A stretch of DNA of 54,474 nucleotides from Streptacidiphilus carbonis (GCF_000787775.1 NZ_BBPM01000018.1:73614-128087), one strand, 5' to 3'; positions 1-11,787 are shown, numbered from the stretch's first letter. Translations and numbers: made by a program. The notes: generated by a model from the sequence alone, not told the origin.

Positions 1-1219
1 GGGACGGACTGCATCGCGCGGTCGGCGGCGCCGGCGCGGACACCGGCGGCGCCGCCTCGACCCGGGTGGGCGCGGGGTCCGGCTCCGGGGCCGCCGCGGG
101 TTCGTCCGGCGCGTCCAGCACGGCCCGCAGCATCCGCCGGGCCCCGGCCTCGGTCAGCCGGTCGTCCGGGTCCTTGCGCAGCAGCCCCTCGATCACCGGG
201 ACCAGCGCCCCGCCGTTCTTCGGCGGCGTCAGCTCCTCGGTCATCACCGCGGTCAGCGTCGACAGCGCCGAGCCCTTGTCGTAGGGCGGATGCCCCTCGA
301 CCATCGCGTACAACGTCGCGCCGAGCGACCACAGGTCCGACGGGGCACCGGGGACCCGGCCCCGGGCCCGCTCCGGCGAGATGTACGAGGGCGCGCCGAC
401 CAGCATCCCGGTGGAGGTCACCGAGGGGTCGCCCTCCACCCGGGCGATGCCGAAGTCGGTCAGCACCACTCTTCCGTCGTGGCCGATCAGCACATTGGAC
501 GGCTTGACGTCGCGGTGCAGGATGCCCGAGCGGTGCGCCTCGGTCAGGACGCCCAGCAGGTCCAGGCCGATCTCCGCGGCCCGGCGCGGGGTCAGCACCC
601 CGTCCTCGCGGATCACCTGGCTCAGCGAACGGGACTCGACCAGCTCCATCACGATCCACGGCCGGTCGTCCTCCTCGACCACGTCGTAGACGGTGACGGC
701 GGCGGTGTGCCGGATCCGGGCGATCGCCTTGGCCTCGGTGAGGGCGCGGGCCACCAGCCGGCGCCGCTCGTCCTCGTCCACACCGGCCGCGAACCGCAGC
801 TGCTTCACCGCGACGTCGCGGCCCAGCATCTCGTCCTTGGCCCGCCAGACCGTGCCCATGCCGCCCTGCCCGAGCACGGACGCCAGCCGGTAGCGGCGCG
901 CGAGCAGCCGCCCGGCCGCCCCGTCGCCCTCCCCGGGCTTCTCGCCGGCCTGCTCCCCGGCCCTCCGGGCGCCGATGCTCCCGGCCCCGGCCGTCCGCAC
1001 CGCCGCGGGCTTCTGGACCGTCGACTTCTGGGCCGTCGACTTCTGGGCCGTCGGCTTCTGGGCGGCAGGCTCCTGCGCCGCAGGCTCCTTGGCCCCGGAC
1101 TTCTCGGCGTCCGACTTCTCAGCGCCCGACTTCTCAGCGCCCGACTCCTCGGCGCCGAACTTCTCGGCCCCGGCCTCCTGGGCCACGGCCTCCTGGGCAC
1201 CGGCACGCTCGTTGGTCAT
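1..1219 (-). CDS. Serine/threonine protein kinase, N-terminal part (cut by window edge)
   Basis: The frame is open from an ATG at 1219 to the left edge (about 406 codons), so the C-terminus is missing. Residues 1-105 are a low-complexity Ala/Glu/Lys/Gln extension with GAEKS-like and AQKST-like repeats. The Hanks-type kinase domain begins near residue 110: glycine loop GQGGMG (117-122), ATP lysine K139 in AVKQ, catalytic loop HRDVKPSN with D237, metal-binding D255 in DFG, then SPE. All key catalytic residues are present, so it should be active. A GGAGGGG ribosome site lies about 11 bases before the start. The visible C-terminal end is Pro/Ala-rich, as in the linkers of membrane-bound actinobacterial kinases, but no membrane segment is inside the window. 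glpD ends 47 bases upstream, so co-transcription is possible. Substrates are unknown. Confidence 0.9.
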   Translation of the reverse strand, partial: MTNERAGAQEAVAQEAGAEKFGAEESGAEKSGAEKSDAEKSGAKEPAAQEPAAQKPTAQKSTAQKSTVQKPAAVRTAGAGSIGARRAGEQAGEKPGEGDGAAGRLLARRYRLASVLGQGGMGTVWRAKDEMLGRDVAVKQLRFAAGVDEDERRRLVARALTEAKAIARIRHTAAVTVYDVVEEDDRPWIVMELVESRSLSQVIREDGVLTPRRAAEIGLDLLGVLTEAHRSGILHRDVKPSNVLIGHDGRVVLTDFGIARVEGDPSVTSTGMLVGAPSYISPERARGRVPGAPSDLWSLGATLYAMVEGHPPYDKGSALSTLTAVMTEELTPPKNGGALVPVIEGLLRKDPDDRLTEAGARRMLRAVLDAPDEPAAAPEPDPAPTRVEAAPPVSAPAPPTARCSPS

Positions 1220-1243
1220 CCGGATGAGGTCCCCTCCACCTTC

Positions 1244-1257
1244 GGTACGTACGTACC
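1244..1257. repeat. Perfect 14-bp palindrome between glpD and the kinase gene
   Basis: GGTACGTACGTACC reads identically on both strands. It sits in the 47-base gap between the glpD stop and the kinase start, just upstream of the kinase ribosome site. It could be a regulator site or chance in a short gap; no regulator gene adjoins it. Confidence 0.35.
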
Positions 1258-1266
1258 AATCCTCCC

Positions 1267-2976
1267 CTACCCCAACGGCACGATGTCCTGCGCCCCCAGC
1301 CGGGCCGCGTCCGCGGTCAGGTCGTCGGGCTGGGTCTGCGACTCCCGCTCCGCCTCCACCCGCTTCCGGTAGTGCTCCACCTCGCGGTCCACCTGCCCCT
1401 TGTCCCAACCGAGTTCACCCGCCATCAGCTCGGCCGTCTCCACCATCGAGGCGGTGCCGCGGTCGAAGGTCTCGATGGAGATCCTGGTCCGCCGGGCCAG
1501 CACGTCGTCGAGATGCCGGGCGCCCTCGAACCGCGCCGCGTAGACGACCTCGGCCCGCAGGTAGTCGTCCGAACCCGACAGTGCGTCAGCCAGCGTGGGA
1601 TCCTCGGCGATCAGCGCCAGCACCTCCTCGGCCAGCGAGCCGTAGCGGTTCAGCAGGTGCTCGATCCTGGCGACGTGCAGCCCGCTGCGCCGGGCCAGCT
1701 CGCCCCGGCCGTTCCACAGCGCCTGGTAGCCCTCGGCGCCGACCAGCGGCACACGCTCGGTGCAGGACGGCGGAACACGCTGGTCCAGGCCGTGCACCAC
1801 CTCGTCCACCGCGTCCGCCGCCATCACCCGGTAGGTGGTGTACTTGCCCCCGGCCACCACCACCAGCCCCGGCACCGCGTGCTGCACCACGTGCTCACGG
1901 CTGAGCTTGGAGGTCGCGTCCGACTCCCCGGCCAGCAGCGGACGCAGACCGGCGTAGACGCCCTCGACGTCCTCCCTGGTCAGCGGCACGGACAGGACCG
2001 AGTTCACATGGTCGAGCAGGTACTCGATGTCGGCGCTGCTGGCCGCCGGGTGGTCCTTGCCCAGGGTCCACTCGGTGTCGGTGGTCCCGACGATCCAGTG
2101 CCTGCCCCAGGGGATGACGAACAGCACGCTCTTCTCGGTGCGCAGGATCAGCCCGGTCGAGGAGTGGATCCGGTCCCGCGGCACCACCAGGTGGATGCCC
2201 TTGGACGCCCGCACGTGGAACTGTCCGCGCTCGCCCACCAGCGCCTGGGTCTCGTCCGTCCACACCCCGGTGGCGTTGACCACCTGCCGGGCGCGCACCT
2301 CGAACTCGCCGCCCTGCTCCAGGTCGTGCACCCGGACGCCGACCACCCGCTCGCCCTCGCGCAGGAAACCGACCACCCGGGCCCGGTTGGCTGCCAGCGC
2401 CCCGTAGGAGGCGGCGGTGCGCACCAGGGCGGTGACGAAGCGGGCGTCGTCCATCTGCGCGTCGTAGTACTGCACCGCGCCCACCAGGGCGTCCTTGCGC
2501 AGGCAGGGCGCCTGCCGCAGGGCCTGGCGGCGGCTGAGGTGGCGGTGCACCGGCAGCCCCCGGCCGTGGCCGCTGGAGACCGACATGGCGTCGTACAGCG
2601 CGATCCCGGAGCCGACATAGGGCCGCTCCCAGCCCCGGTGCTGCAGCGGGTAGAGGAACGGCACCGGCTTCACCAGGTGCGGCGCCAGCGTCCCCAGCAG
2701 CAGGCCGCGCTCCTTCAGCGCCTCCTTGACCAGGGCGAAGTCCAGCATCTCCAGGTAGCGCAGCCCCCCGTGGATCAGCTTGCTGGAACGGCTGGACGTC
2801 CCCGACGCCCAGTCCCTGGCCTCGACCAGCCCGGTCGCGAGACCGCGGGTCACGGCGTCCAGCGCCGTCCCCGCCCCGACCACCCCGCCGCCGACCACCA
2901 GCACGTCGAGTTCCTGCTCGGCCATGCGGGCCAGCGACTCCGCCCGCTCGACCGGTCCCAGTTTCGCGCTACGCAA
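1267..2976 (-). CDS. glpD: Aerobic glycerol-3-phosphate dehydrogenase
   Basis: This FAD enzyme oxidises sn-glycerol 3-phosphate to dihydroxyacetone phosphate at the membrane and passes electrons to quinones; it serves glycerol catabolism and lipid turnover. The 569-residue protein has the N-terminal dinucleotide fold (GGGVVGAG, residues 29-36), the motif [16 protein letters not shown] typical of GlpD, and a [13 protein letters not shown] block. Length fits the family. The chosen start is TTG at 2976 with a GGAGG site 5 bases upstream; an internal ATG at 2925 (MAEQELD) is an alternative, but the longer N-terminus resembles other actinobacterial GlpD proteins as I remember them. No glpF or glpK is adjacent. 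A terminator lies upstream (3049-3090), so the gene has its own promoter. Confidence 0.96.
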   Translation of the reverse strand: MRSAKLGPVERAESLARMAEQELDVLVVGGGVVGAGTALDAVTRGLATGLVEARDWASGTSSRSSKLIHGGLRYLEMLDFALVKEALKERGLLLGTLAPHLVKPVPFLYPLQHRGWERPYVGSGIALYDAMSVSSGHGRGLPVHRHLSRRQALRQAPCLRKDALVGAVQYYDAQMDDARFVTALVRTAASYGALAANRARVVGFLREGERVVGVRVHDLEQGGEFEVRARQVVNATGVWTDETQALVGERGQFHVRASKGIHLVVPRDRIHSSTGLILRTEKSVLFVIPWGRHWIVGTTDTEWTLGKDHPAASSADIEYLLDHVNSVLSVPLTREDVEGVYAGLRPLLAGESDATSKLSREHVVQHAVPGLVVVAGGKYTTYRVMAADAVDEVVHGLDQRVPPSCTERVPLVGAEGYQALWNGRGELARRSGLHVARIEHLLNRYGSLAEEVLALIAEDPTLADALSGSDDYLRAEVVYAARFEGARHLDDVLARRTRISIETFDRGTASMVETAELMAGELGWDKGQVDREVEHYRKRVEAERESQTQPDDLTADAARLGAQDIVPLG

Positions 2977-3048
2977 GGCTGCCTCCGTGTGCTCCGACAG
3001 GACCTACTGACGGCAAGTCTGCCGCTTCGCTCCAGAATCGCAGGCAAA

Positions 3049-3090
3049 CGTCCACGCCCCCGGCACGGGAACGTGCCGGGGGCGTGGACG
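3049..3090 (-). terminator. Rho-independent-type hairpin after guaB3
   Basis: A perfect 18-bp GC-rich stem (3049-3066 with 3073-3090) and a 6-base loop lie 30 bases past the guaB3 stop. They insulate guaB3 from glpD. There is no long U tract, as is usual in actinomycetes. Confidence 0.85.
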
Positions 3091-3120
3091 GAAGGACAAC
3101 GGTGGTGGGTCAGTCGTGGG

Positions 3121-4245
3121 TCAGTGGTGCGCGGTGGGCGCCACGGTGACCTCGACCCGCTGGAACTCCTTGAGCTCCGAGTACCCGGTGGTGGCCATCG
3201 CCCGGCGCAGCGCGCCGAACAGGTTCATGGTGCCGTCCGGGGTGTGCGAGGGGCCGTGCAGGATCTCCGCGGTGCTGCCGACCGTGCCCAGGTCCACCCG
3301 CTTCCCGCGCGGGAGCTCCTCGTGCACCGCCTCCATGCCCCAGTGGAAGCCCCTGCCGGGCGCGTCGTTGGCCCGGGCCAGCGCCGCCCCGATCATCACC
3401 GCGTCGGCGCCGCAGGCCACGGCCTTGGCCAGGTCCCCGCTGTAGCCGACGCCGCCGTCCGCGATCACGTGGACGTAGCGGCCGCCGGACTCGTCCATGT
3501 AGTCCCGCCGGGCCGCCGCCACATCGGCGACCGCGGTCGCCATCGGCACCTGGATGCCGAGCACGGTCCTGGTGGTGTGCGCGGCGCCGCCGCCGAAGCC
3601 GACCAGTACGCCGGCCGCGCCGGTGCGCATCAGGTGCAGCGCCGCGGTGTAGGTGGCGCAGCCGCCGACGATGACCGGGACGTCCAGCTCGTAGATGAAC
3701 TGCTTGAGGTTGAGCGGCTCGGCCGCGCCGGAGACGTGCTCGGCGGAGACCGTGGTGCCGCGGATCACGAAGATGTCCACCCCGGCGTCGACCACGGCCT
3801 TGGAGAACTCGGCGGTCCGCTGCGGCGACAGCGCGGCGGCGGTGACCACGCCGGAGTCGCGGATCTCCTTGAGCCGGCGGCCGATCAGCTCGGCCTTGAT
3901 CGGCTCGCGGTAGATCTCCTGGAGGCGGCGGGTGGCCACGGCCTCGTCCTTGACCTCGGTGATCTCGTCCAGCAGCGGCTGCGGGTCCTCGTAGCGGGTC
4001 CACAACCCTTCCAGGTTGAGCACGCCCAGGCCGCCCATCTGCCCGAAGACGATGGCCTGCTCCGGCGAGACCACGCTGTCCATCGGCGCGGCCAGGAACG
4101 GGAGCTCGAAGCGGTAGGCGTCGATCTGCCAGGCGATCGAGACCTCCTTCGGGTCCCGGGTCCGCCGGCTCGGTACGACGGCGATGTCGTCGAAGGCGTA
4201 CGCCCGTCGGCCCCGCTTGCCCCGCCCGATCTCGATCTCGGTCAC
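3121..4245 (-). CDS. guaB3: GuaB3-type IMP dehydrogenase-related protein
   Basis: This is a 374-residue TIM-barrel protein of the IMPDH/GMP reductase superfamily, in the actinobacterial GuaB3 branch that sits beside guaB. It keeps the nucleotide-binding scaffold (for example IADGGVGYSGDLAKA and the C-terminal LFGALRRAMATTGY) but has no CBS pair. The loop that is GPGSICTTR in true IMPDH reads GGGAAHTTR (218-226), so the catalytic cysteine position is His223. It is therefore unlikely to be a conventional IMPDH; a GMP reductase or regulatory role has been discussed for the group. GTG 4245 is chosen because it yields the usual MTEIEIGRGKRGRR start and has AAGGG 6 bases upstream; the frame is open further, to 4296. 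It follows guaB, with a hairpin between. Confidence 0.93.
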   Translation of the reverse strand: MTEIEIGRGKRGRRAYAFDDIAVVPSRRTRDPKEVSIAWQIDAYRFELPFLAAPMDSVVSPEQAIVFGQMGGLGVLNLEGLWTRYEDPQPLLDEITEVKDEAVATRRLQEIYREPIKAELIGRRLKEIRDSGVVTAAALSPQRTAEFSKAVVDAGVDIFVIRGTTVSAEHVSGAAEPLNLKQFIYELDVPVIVGGCATYTAALHLMRTGAAGVLVGFGGGAAHTTRTVLGIQVPMATAVADVAAARRDYMDESGGRYVHVIADGGVGYSGDLAKAVACGADAVMIGAALARANDAPGRGFHWGMEAVHEELPRGKRVDLGTVGSTAEILHGPSHTPDGTMNLFGALRRAMATTGYSELKEFQRVEVTVAPTAHH

Positions 4246-4304
4246 GTCCAGCCCTTCGCTCAACCTGTTACTGCCGGGCCCCAGTATCCCGTACAACGGC
4301 AGAA

Positions 4305-4322
4305 GGGCCGCCGAGGCGGCCC
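4305..4322 (-). terminator. Short GC hairpin between guaB and guaB3
   Basis: An 8-bp perfect stem GGGCCGCC/GGCGGCCC has a 2-base spacer. It is 30 bases after the guaB stop and 60 before the guaB3 start. It could be a terminator or an attenuating hairpin allowing partial read-through into guaB3. Confidence 0.6.
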
Positions 4323-4351
4323 CTCTGTGAGACGTTGCGGCCTGCTCCGGC

Positions 4352-5947
<1,596 letters not shown>

Positions 5948-6012
5948 CTACCGGTACACAGAAAGCCCTCTTGCGCCACAACCACCCCATGTGCTTAGCG
6001 CCACACCCACCA

Positions 6013-6039
6013 GGGGCGCGGGGAACTGCGCGCCCAGCC
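6013..6039 (+). repeat. Dispersed GGGGCGCGGGGAACTGCGCG-type intergenic repeat, copy 1
   Basis: This 27-base element begins GGGGCGCGGGGAACTGCGCG and ends CCCAGCC. It lies between the guaB upstream region and the shbA stop. Related copies are at 9503-9529, 27840-27866 (minus) and 34641-34665, all intergenic. This repeat is a common sight between Streptomyces genes. Confidence 0.85.
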
Positions 6040-6057
6040 GCGCACCCACGCGAACCG

Positions 6058-6696
6058 TTACGCGGACAGCCCCTCAGGCCCACCCAGAGCCAACGCACGA
6101 AGCCGACTCAACGCCCGGTGCTGGGCGACCCGCACCGCCCCCGCCGACATCCCCAGAACCTCGCCCGTCTCCTCGGCAGTGAGCCCCGCGGCCACCCGCA
6201 ACAGCACCAGCTCCCGCTGCCGAGCCGGCAGGCAGGCGAGCAGCTCCCGCGCCCACGCGGCCTCGCTGCTCAGCAAGGCCCGCTCCTCCGGACCGAGCGC
6301 GTCGTCAGGGGTCTCCGGCAGGTCCTCGGCCAGGAAGACGGACTGCCCCGGCCCCTTCATCGCCGCCCGCTGCAGATCGGCCACCTTGTGCGCGGCGATC
6401 CCGTACACGAAGGCCTCGAACGGACGCCCCTGGTCGCGGTAGCGCGGCAACGCGCACAGCACCGCGAGGCACACCTCCTGCGCCACGTCGTCCACATGGT
6501 GCCGGGCGCCCCCGGGCAGCCGGACCAGCCGGGCCCTGCAGTAGCGGAGCACCAGCGGATGGACCCGGGCCAGCAGTTCGTCGGTGGCCTCGGCGTCGCC
6601 GCCGACCGCACGGACCACGAGCGCACCGATGGGCACAGGGGCCCCACCGCTGCTCCGGCCGCCGCCCGCCGCGGTGGTCACTTCGTCGTCATGCAC
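6058..6696 (-). CDS. shbA: ECF-family RNA polymerase sigma factor, ShbA-type
   Basis: This is a small sigma factor with region 2 ([17 protein letters not shown]...[12 protein letters not shown]) and region 4 helix-turn-helix ([20 protein letters not shown]). Its place between bldM and guaB matches the ShbA locus, whose product in S. griseus drives transcription of the principal sigma factor gene hrdB. The 212-residue form from GTG 6696 (MHDDEVTT) fits the family best. The frame is open to 6828 and ATG 6753 is a possible start; none has a clear ribosome site, so the start is uncertain. The function is inferred from similarity and gene position. Confidence 0.85.
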   Translation of the reverse strand: MHDDEVTTAAGGGRSSGGAPVPIGALVVRAVGGDAEATDELLARVHPLVLRYCRARLVRLPGGARHHVDDVAQEVCLAVLCALPRYRDQGRPFEAFVYGIAAHKVADLQRAAMKGPGQSVFLAEDLPETPDDALGPEERALLSSEAAWARELLACLPARQRELVLLRVAAGLTAEETGEVLGMSAGAVRVAQHRALSRLRALALGGPEGLSA

Positions 6697-6866
6697 CGGT
6701 CCATGGTGCCTGGTCGCAGAGGAAAACGCGGCACCGCACCCCGACTTGTGCATCGGAACGTTATGCGCCACCACTGACCCCTCCCGCCCACCGGCCGCCG
6801 GACTCCGCATTCGGTCCATGTACTCCATGGTGCGCCCTCGGCCGGGATTCCCCGCAACCCTCCCCT

Positions 6867-6887
6867 CCCCCGCCCATCGGGCGGGGG
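6867..6887 (-). terminator. Hairpin terminator downstream of bldM
   Basis: A perfect 9-bp stem CCCCCGCCC/GGGCGGGGG with a 3-base loop starts 14 bases past the bldM stop, before the shbA coding region. Confidence 0.75.
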
Positions 6888-6900
6888 CAGCACAGCACCG

Positions 6901-7512
6901 TCAGCGCACCAGGCCCCAACGGAAACCGAGGGCCACGGCGTGGGCCCGGTCGGAGGCGCCGAGCTTCTTGAACAGTCGCCGGGCGTGGGTCTTGACGGTG
7001 TCCTCGGACAGGAACAGCTCGCGGCCGATCTCGGCGTTGCTGCGCCCGTGGCTCATCCCCTCCAGCACCTGGATCTCACGCGCCGTCAGCGTCGGCGCGG
7101 CACCCATCTCGGCGCACCGCAGCCGCCTGGGCGCGAGCCGCCAGGTCGGGTCGGCGAGCGCCTGGGTGACCGTGGCGCGCAGCTCCGCCCGTGAGGCGTC
7201 CTTGTGCAGGTAGCCCCGCGCGCCGGCGGCCACCGCGAGTGCCACACCGTCGAGGTCCTCGGCGACGGTGAGCATGATGATGCGGGCGCCGGGGTCGGCG
7301 GAGAGCAGCCGCCGCACGGTCTCGACACCGCCGAGGCCGGGCATCCGCACATCCATCAGGACCAGGTCGGACCGGTCGGCCACCCAGCGGCGGAGCACCT
7401 CCTCACCGTTGGTAGCGGTGGTCACCCGGTCGACGCCGGGCACGGTCGCGACCGCACGGCGGAGCGCCTCCCGGGCAAGCGGTGAATCGTCACAGACGAG
7501 AACGGAAGTCAT
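6901..7512 (-). CDS. bldM: Response regulator BldM (sporulation control)
   Basis: A 203-residue protein with an N-terminal receiver domain (acidic D8/D9, phospho-acceptor position D54 in MDVRMPG, K in YLHKDAS) and a C-terminal LuxR-type helix-turn-helix (LTAREIQVLEGMSHGRSNAEIGR...VKTHARRLFKKL). Near-identity to remembered Streptomyces BldM and the shbA/whiD neighbours identify it. BldM works as a homodimer and, later in development, as a heterodimer with WhiI to control sporulation genes; it is an atypical orphan regulator with no partner kinase nearby. A SigBldN-like promoter is present upstream (7645-7672), and a hairpin terminator follows. Confidence 0.97.
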   Translation of the reverse strand: MTSVLVCDDSPLAREALRRAVATVPGVDRVTTATNGEEVLRRWVADRSDLVLMDVRMPGLGGVETVRRLLSADPGARIIMLTVAEDLDGVALAVAAGARGYLHKDASRAELRATVTQALADPTWRLAPRRLRCAEMGAAPTLTAREIQVLEGMSHGRSNAEIGRELFLSEDTVKTHARRLFKKLGASDRAHAVALGFRWGLVR

Positions 7513-8019
7513 GACCGTCCTCCGCAGCTGATCCGCGTCACGTTGAGCCTCCTGGCTGGTACGAGCTGGTACAAAGCGTCACCGGCACGGCCGTGGCGAC
7601 AGACGTCTTCCCCGACGTCCGAGCCGCTGACCGCCTCCGCACAACCAACGACCGTCACCCGAATGAGTTACGGGCCCGACGATCGCCTCCACCACTCTAT
7701 GTGGTCGACCCGTTACGGATCATCCACCGCGCAGTGCACTCCGGCGCACAGGCGCCGCGCACACAGCGCGCACACGTCGCACAGGGCTCCGCAGCCGACG
7801 GCCGAACCCGGCGTGGCGACCGCATTCGGCCTACCTCCAGCCCCAACGAGTACCCCCAGTCGCAGGACACGCCACCGCTCCTTTCGTCTGGTTTATGAGA
7901 TTTTCAGAACGTAGGACACATATGCAACGCTGATGGCCTCTTGTCCGATTAAATCTATGTGAGTCATATTTTCATCTACTAGGACCGGACCGCACCACGA
8001 CCTGAGGGAATGAGCAGCA
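7513..8019. promoter_or_regulatory. 507-bp divergent control region between bldM and whiD
   Basis: No convincing gene lies here; weak frames lack codon bias and starts. The bldM side holds the SigBldN-type promoter described separately and a further CGTAAC hexamer on the minus strand at 7712-7717. The whiD-proximal 160 bases (about 7870-7990) are strikingly AT-rich for this genome, consistent with promoters for whiD. A GAGGGA ribosome site precedes whiD. Confidence 0.75.
7645..7672 (-). promoter_or_regulatory. SigBldN-type promoter for bldM
   Basis: Read on the minus strand the region gives CGTAAC, a 16-base spacer and CGTTGG. This fits the CGTAAC-N16-CGTTG(A) signature reported for the developmental sigma factor BldN, whose known target is bldM p1. 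The start point would fall about 125 bases upstream of the bldM start codon. Confidence 0.8.
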
Positions 8020-8376
8020 ATGGCAGACTTCTCCCGCCTCCCCGGCCCCAACGCCGATCTCTGGGACTGGCAGCTCTCCGCCGCCTGCCGCGGTGTCGAC
8101 AGCTCCCTCTTCTTCCACCCCGAGGGCGAGCGAGGGGCAGCACGCAGCTCCCGCGAGCAGTCCGCCAAGGAGGTCTGCTCCCGTTGCCCGGTGCGCACCG
8201 AGTGCGCCACGCACGCTCTGGCCGTACGCGAGCCGTACGGCGTCTGGGGCGGGCTGACCGAGGACGACCGCGAGGAACTGCTGGGCCGCACCCGGCACCG
8301 TCCAGGCGCGAGCAGCGACCTCGACACAGAGACAGAGACAGAGGCAGAGGCAGACCTGGCGCCCAGCCGTCACTGA
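8020..8376 (+). CDS. whiD: WhiB-family iron-sulfur regulator WhiD
   Basis: This 118-residue Wbl protein has the four cluster cysteines C23, C53, C56 and C62 (C-x29-C-x2-C-x5-C), which ligate a 4Fe-4S cluster, and the GVWGG turn at 74-78. The start MADFSRLPGPNADLWDWQL matches remembered Streptomyces WhiD. WhiD is needed for late spore maturation, and Wbl proteins of this type bind region 4 of the principal sigma factor. The C-terminus ends in an acidic TETETEAEAD tail encoded by a hexamer repeat (8326-8354), outside the conserved core. It is transcribed divergently from bldM. Confidence 0.97.
   Translation: MADFSRLPGPNADLWDWQLSAACRGVDSSLFFHPEGERGAARSSREQSAKEVCSRCPVRTECATHALAVREPYGVWGGLTEDDREELLGRTRHRPGASSDLDTETETEAEADLAPSRH
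8326..8354 (+). repeat. Hexanucleotide tandem repeat in the whiD 3' end
   Basis: ACAGAG occurs three times, followed by one GCAGAG and a partial copy, coding for a Thr-Glu/Ala-Glu tail. The unit length keeps the frame if copies are gained or lost. Confidence 0.8.
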
Positions 8377-8438
8377 CCAGGGGAAACGTCAGAAGAATCG
8401 TTTCTTCACCCCCGGTGCGCACAGCGCGCCGGGGCAAC

Positions 8439-9437
8439 TCAGCGGGCCGGGACGGGCACCCGGGCCAGCCGGGCCAGCATCAGCTCCACCGCCGGCACCT
8501 GCGCCAGGTCCGGCAGCGTCAGCGCGACGACCTCGCGGAACACCCCCGAGGCCAGCGGCACCACGGCCACCCCGGCCGACCGCACCGACGCCAGCGCCAG
8601 CTCCGGCAGCACCGCGACGCCCAGACCCGCGCCGACCAGGCCAAGCACCGCCGGGTAGTCATCGGTTGCGAAGTCGATCCGGGGCGCGAACCCCTCCTCG
8701 GCGCACATGTCCACGAGATGGCCCCGGCACTGCGGGCAGCCCGCGATCCACTGCTCGTCGGCCAGCTCGGCCAGGAACACCGGGTCGTCCTCGCCGCGCC
8801 CGGCCAGCCGGTGCCCGGCGGCGACCACGCCCACCAGCCGGTCCTCCAGCAGCGGCCGGACCACCAGGTCGGACCAGTCGCAGGCGGCCGCCGAGACGGA
8901 GGCCTCCACCACGGCCTCGGCCCGCGCCTGCCGCCGCGACCCGCCCCCGTCGTCCAACGGCAGATGGAGCTCGGTGACGCGTCCCGGATAGCGGAAGGCC
9001 AACGCCACCTCGCAGTCCCCGCCGCGCAGCATCGCCAGCGACTCGGGCGGCTCAGCCTCGGTCAGCGACACCCTGATGCCCGGCTGCGCCTCGCGCACCC
9101 CGGCCACGGCCGCCGGCACCAGCGTCGAACTCGCCGTCGGGAAGGACACCAGCCGCACCCGGCCGGCCCGCAGCCCGGCGATCGCCGCCAACTCCTCCTC
9201 GGCCGCGGTGAGCCCGGCCAGGATCCCGGCGGCGTGCCGCACCAGCACCTCGCCGGCTTCGCTGAGCCGCACCCCCCGGCCGACCCGCACCACCAGCGGC
9301 GTCCCCACCGACTTCTCCAGCGCCTTCATCTGCTGGCTCACCGCAGGCTGGGTGTACCCGAGCTCCCGCGCGGCAGCGGAGAACGAACCGGTCCGCGCGA
9401 CAGCGCGCAGCACACGAAGATGACGGGCCTCGATCAT
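8439..9437 (-). CDS. LysR-family transcriptional regulator
   Basis: A 332-residue LysR-type regulator. The N-terminal winged helix (residues 1-60: HLRVLRAVARTGSFSAAARE then YTQPAVSQQMKALE) is followed by the periplasmic-binding-like effector domain. That domain carries a cysteine cluster, GCPQCRGHLVDMC, plus other cysteines, which could bind a metal or respond to redox state. No target operon is obvious: groEL1 lies upstream across a repeat, and whiD converges on its 3' end. The effector is unknown. Confidence 0.93.
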   Translation of the reverse strand: MIEARHLRVLRAVARTGSFSAAARELGYTQPAVSQQMKALEKSVGTPLVVRVGRGVRLSEAGEVLVRHAAGILAGLTAAEEELAAIAGLRAGRVRLVSFPTASSTLVPAAVAGVREAQPGIRVSLTEAEPPESLAMLRGGDCEVALAFRYPGRVTELHLPLDDGGGSRRQARAEAVVEASVSAAACDWSDLVVRPLLEDRLVGVVAAGHRLAGRGEDDPVFLAELADEQWIAGCPQCRGHLVDMCAEEGFAPRIDFATDDYPAVLGLVGAGLGVAVLPELALASVRSAGVAVVPLASGVFREVVALTLPDLAQVPAVELMLARLARVPVPAR

Positions 9438-9502
9438 CCCCCCAGCATAAGCGCGTCTATGACATCAGACCGAAACATGTGCACGGACTTATGCAACAGC
9501 AA

Positions 9503-9529
9503 GGGGCGCGAGGAACTGCGCGACCAGCC
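9503..9529 (+). repeat. Dispersed intergenic repeat, copy 2
   Basis: It matches copy 1 with a single change in the first half (GGGGCGCGAGGAACTGCGCG) and ends ACCAGCC. It lies between the LysR gene and groEL1. Confidence 0.85.
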
Positions 9530-9572
9530 ACCCCAGAAGGATGAACTCGCCGCAGACAGCTCCCCGCGCCCC
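9503..9572 (-). terminator. Inverted repeat downstream of groEL1
   Basis: GGGGCGCGAGGA (9503-9514) pairs with TCCCCGCGCCCC (9561-9572) with one mismatch and a 46-base loop. One arm is the dispersed repeat. It lies just past the groEL1 stop and may terminate the groES-groEL1 transcript. Confidence 0.5.
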
Positions 9573-9585
9573 GAGTGGGTCCTAC

Positions 9586-11304
<1,719 letters not shown>

Positions 11305-11344
11305 TCAGCGTCAGCTGGTGGAGCAGTAGTGCGGTGCTTGCTGC

Positions 11345-11653
11345 TTACTTCTCGACGATCGCGAGCACGTCGCGGGCCGAGAGGACCAGGTACTCCTGGC
11401 CGTTGTACTTGACCTCGGTGCCGCCGTACTTGCTGTACAGCACGATGTCGCCGACAGCGACGTCGAGCGGCAGACGCTGGCCGTCCTCGAAGCGACCCGG
11501 GCCCACGGCCAGGACAACGCCCTCCTGGGGCTTCTCCTTGGCAGTGTCCGGGATGACCAGGCCAGAGGCCGTGGTCTGCTCGGCCTCGAGCGGCTGGACC
11601 ACGATGCGGTCCTCGAGCGGCTTGATGGCAACCTTGGAGCTGGTGGTCGTCAC
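11345..11653 (-). CDS. groES: Co-chaperonin GroES (Hsp10)
   Basis: The 102-residue lid protein of the GroEL chamber has [16 protein letters not shown], the mobile-loop region [19 protein letters not shown] and [16 protein letters not shown]. The start is GTG 11653, preceded at 7 bases by a strong GGGGGAGG ribosome site; the open frame beyond is a leader without similarity. It is the first gene of the operon, with two CIRCE operators and a promoter upstream. Confidence 0.98.
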   Translation of the reverse strand: MTTTSSKVAIKPLEDRIVVQPLEAEQTTASGLVIPDTAKEKPQEGVVLAVGPGRFEDGQRLPLDVAVGDIVLYSKYGGTEVKYNGQEYLVLSARDVLAIVEK

Positions 11654-11755
11654 GTTCCGACCTCCCCCTTCGGAGATCACGGGGTGATACATGTCTTGGG
11701 TGCCAGAGGTGTGGCGCAAGCCCGTCGTCGCGGTGCCGGACCTGCCCTCTCGCGT

Positions 11756-11782
11756 TTAGCGCTCTCCGGGGGAGAGTGCCAA
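11756..11782. promoter_or_regulatory. CIRCE operator 1 (HrcA binding site), groES-proximal
   Basis: TTAGCGCTC, 9 bases, GAGTGCCAA. It matches the CIRCE consensus TTAGCACTC-N9-GAGTGCTAA at 16 of 18 positions. It covers the predicted groES transcription start. Confidence 0.9.
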
Positions 11783-11787
11783 CGACG

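Noticed and set aside
7709-7721. Second SigBldN promoter at the CGTAAC hexamer 7712-7717 (minus strand)
   Set aside because: Sixteen bases away the sequence is GTGGTG on the minus strand, which does not match the CGTTGA-type -10 box.
7543-7914. 123-codon plus-strand frame in the bldM-whiD gap
   Set aside because: No ribosome site, no similarity, Thr/Ser/Arg/Pro-rich, and it covers the bldM promoter signature; treated as non-coding.
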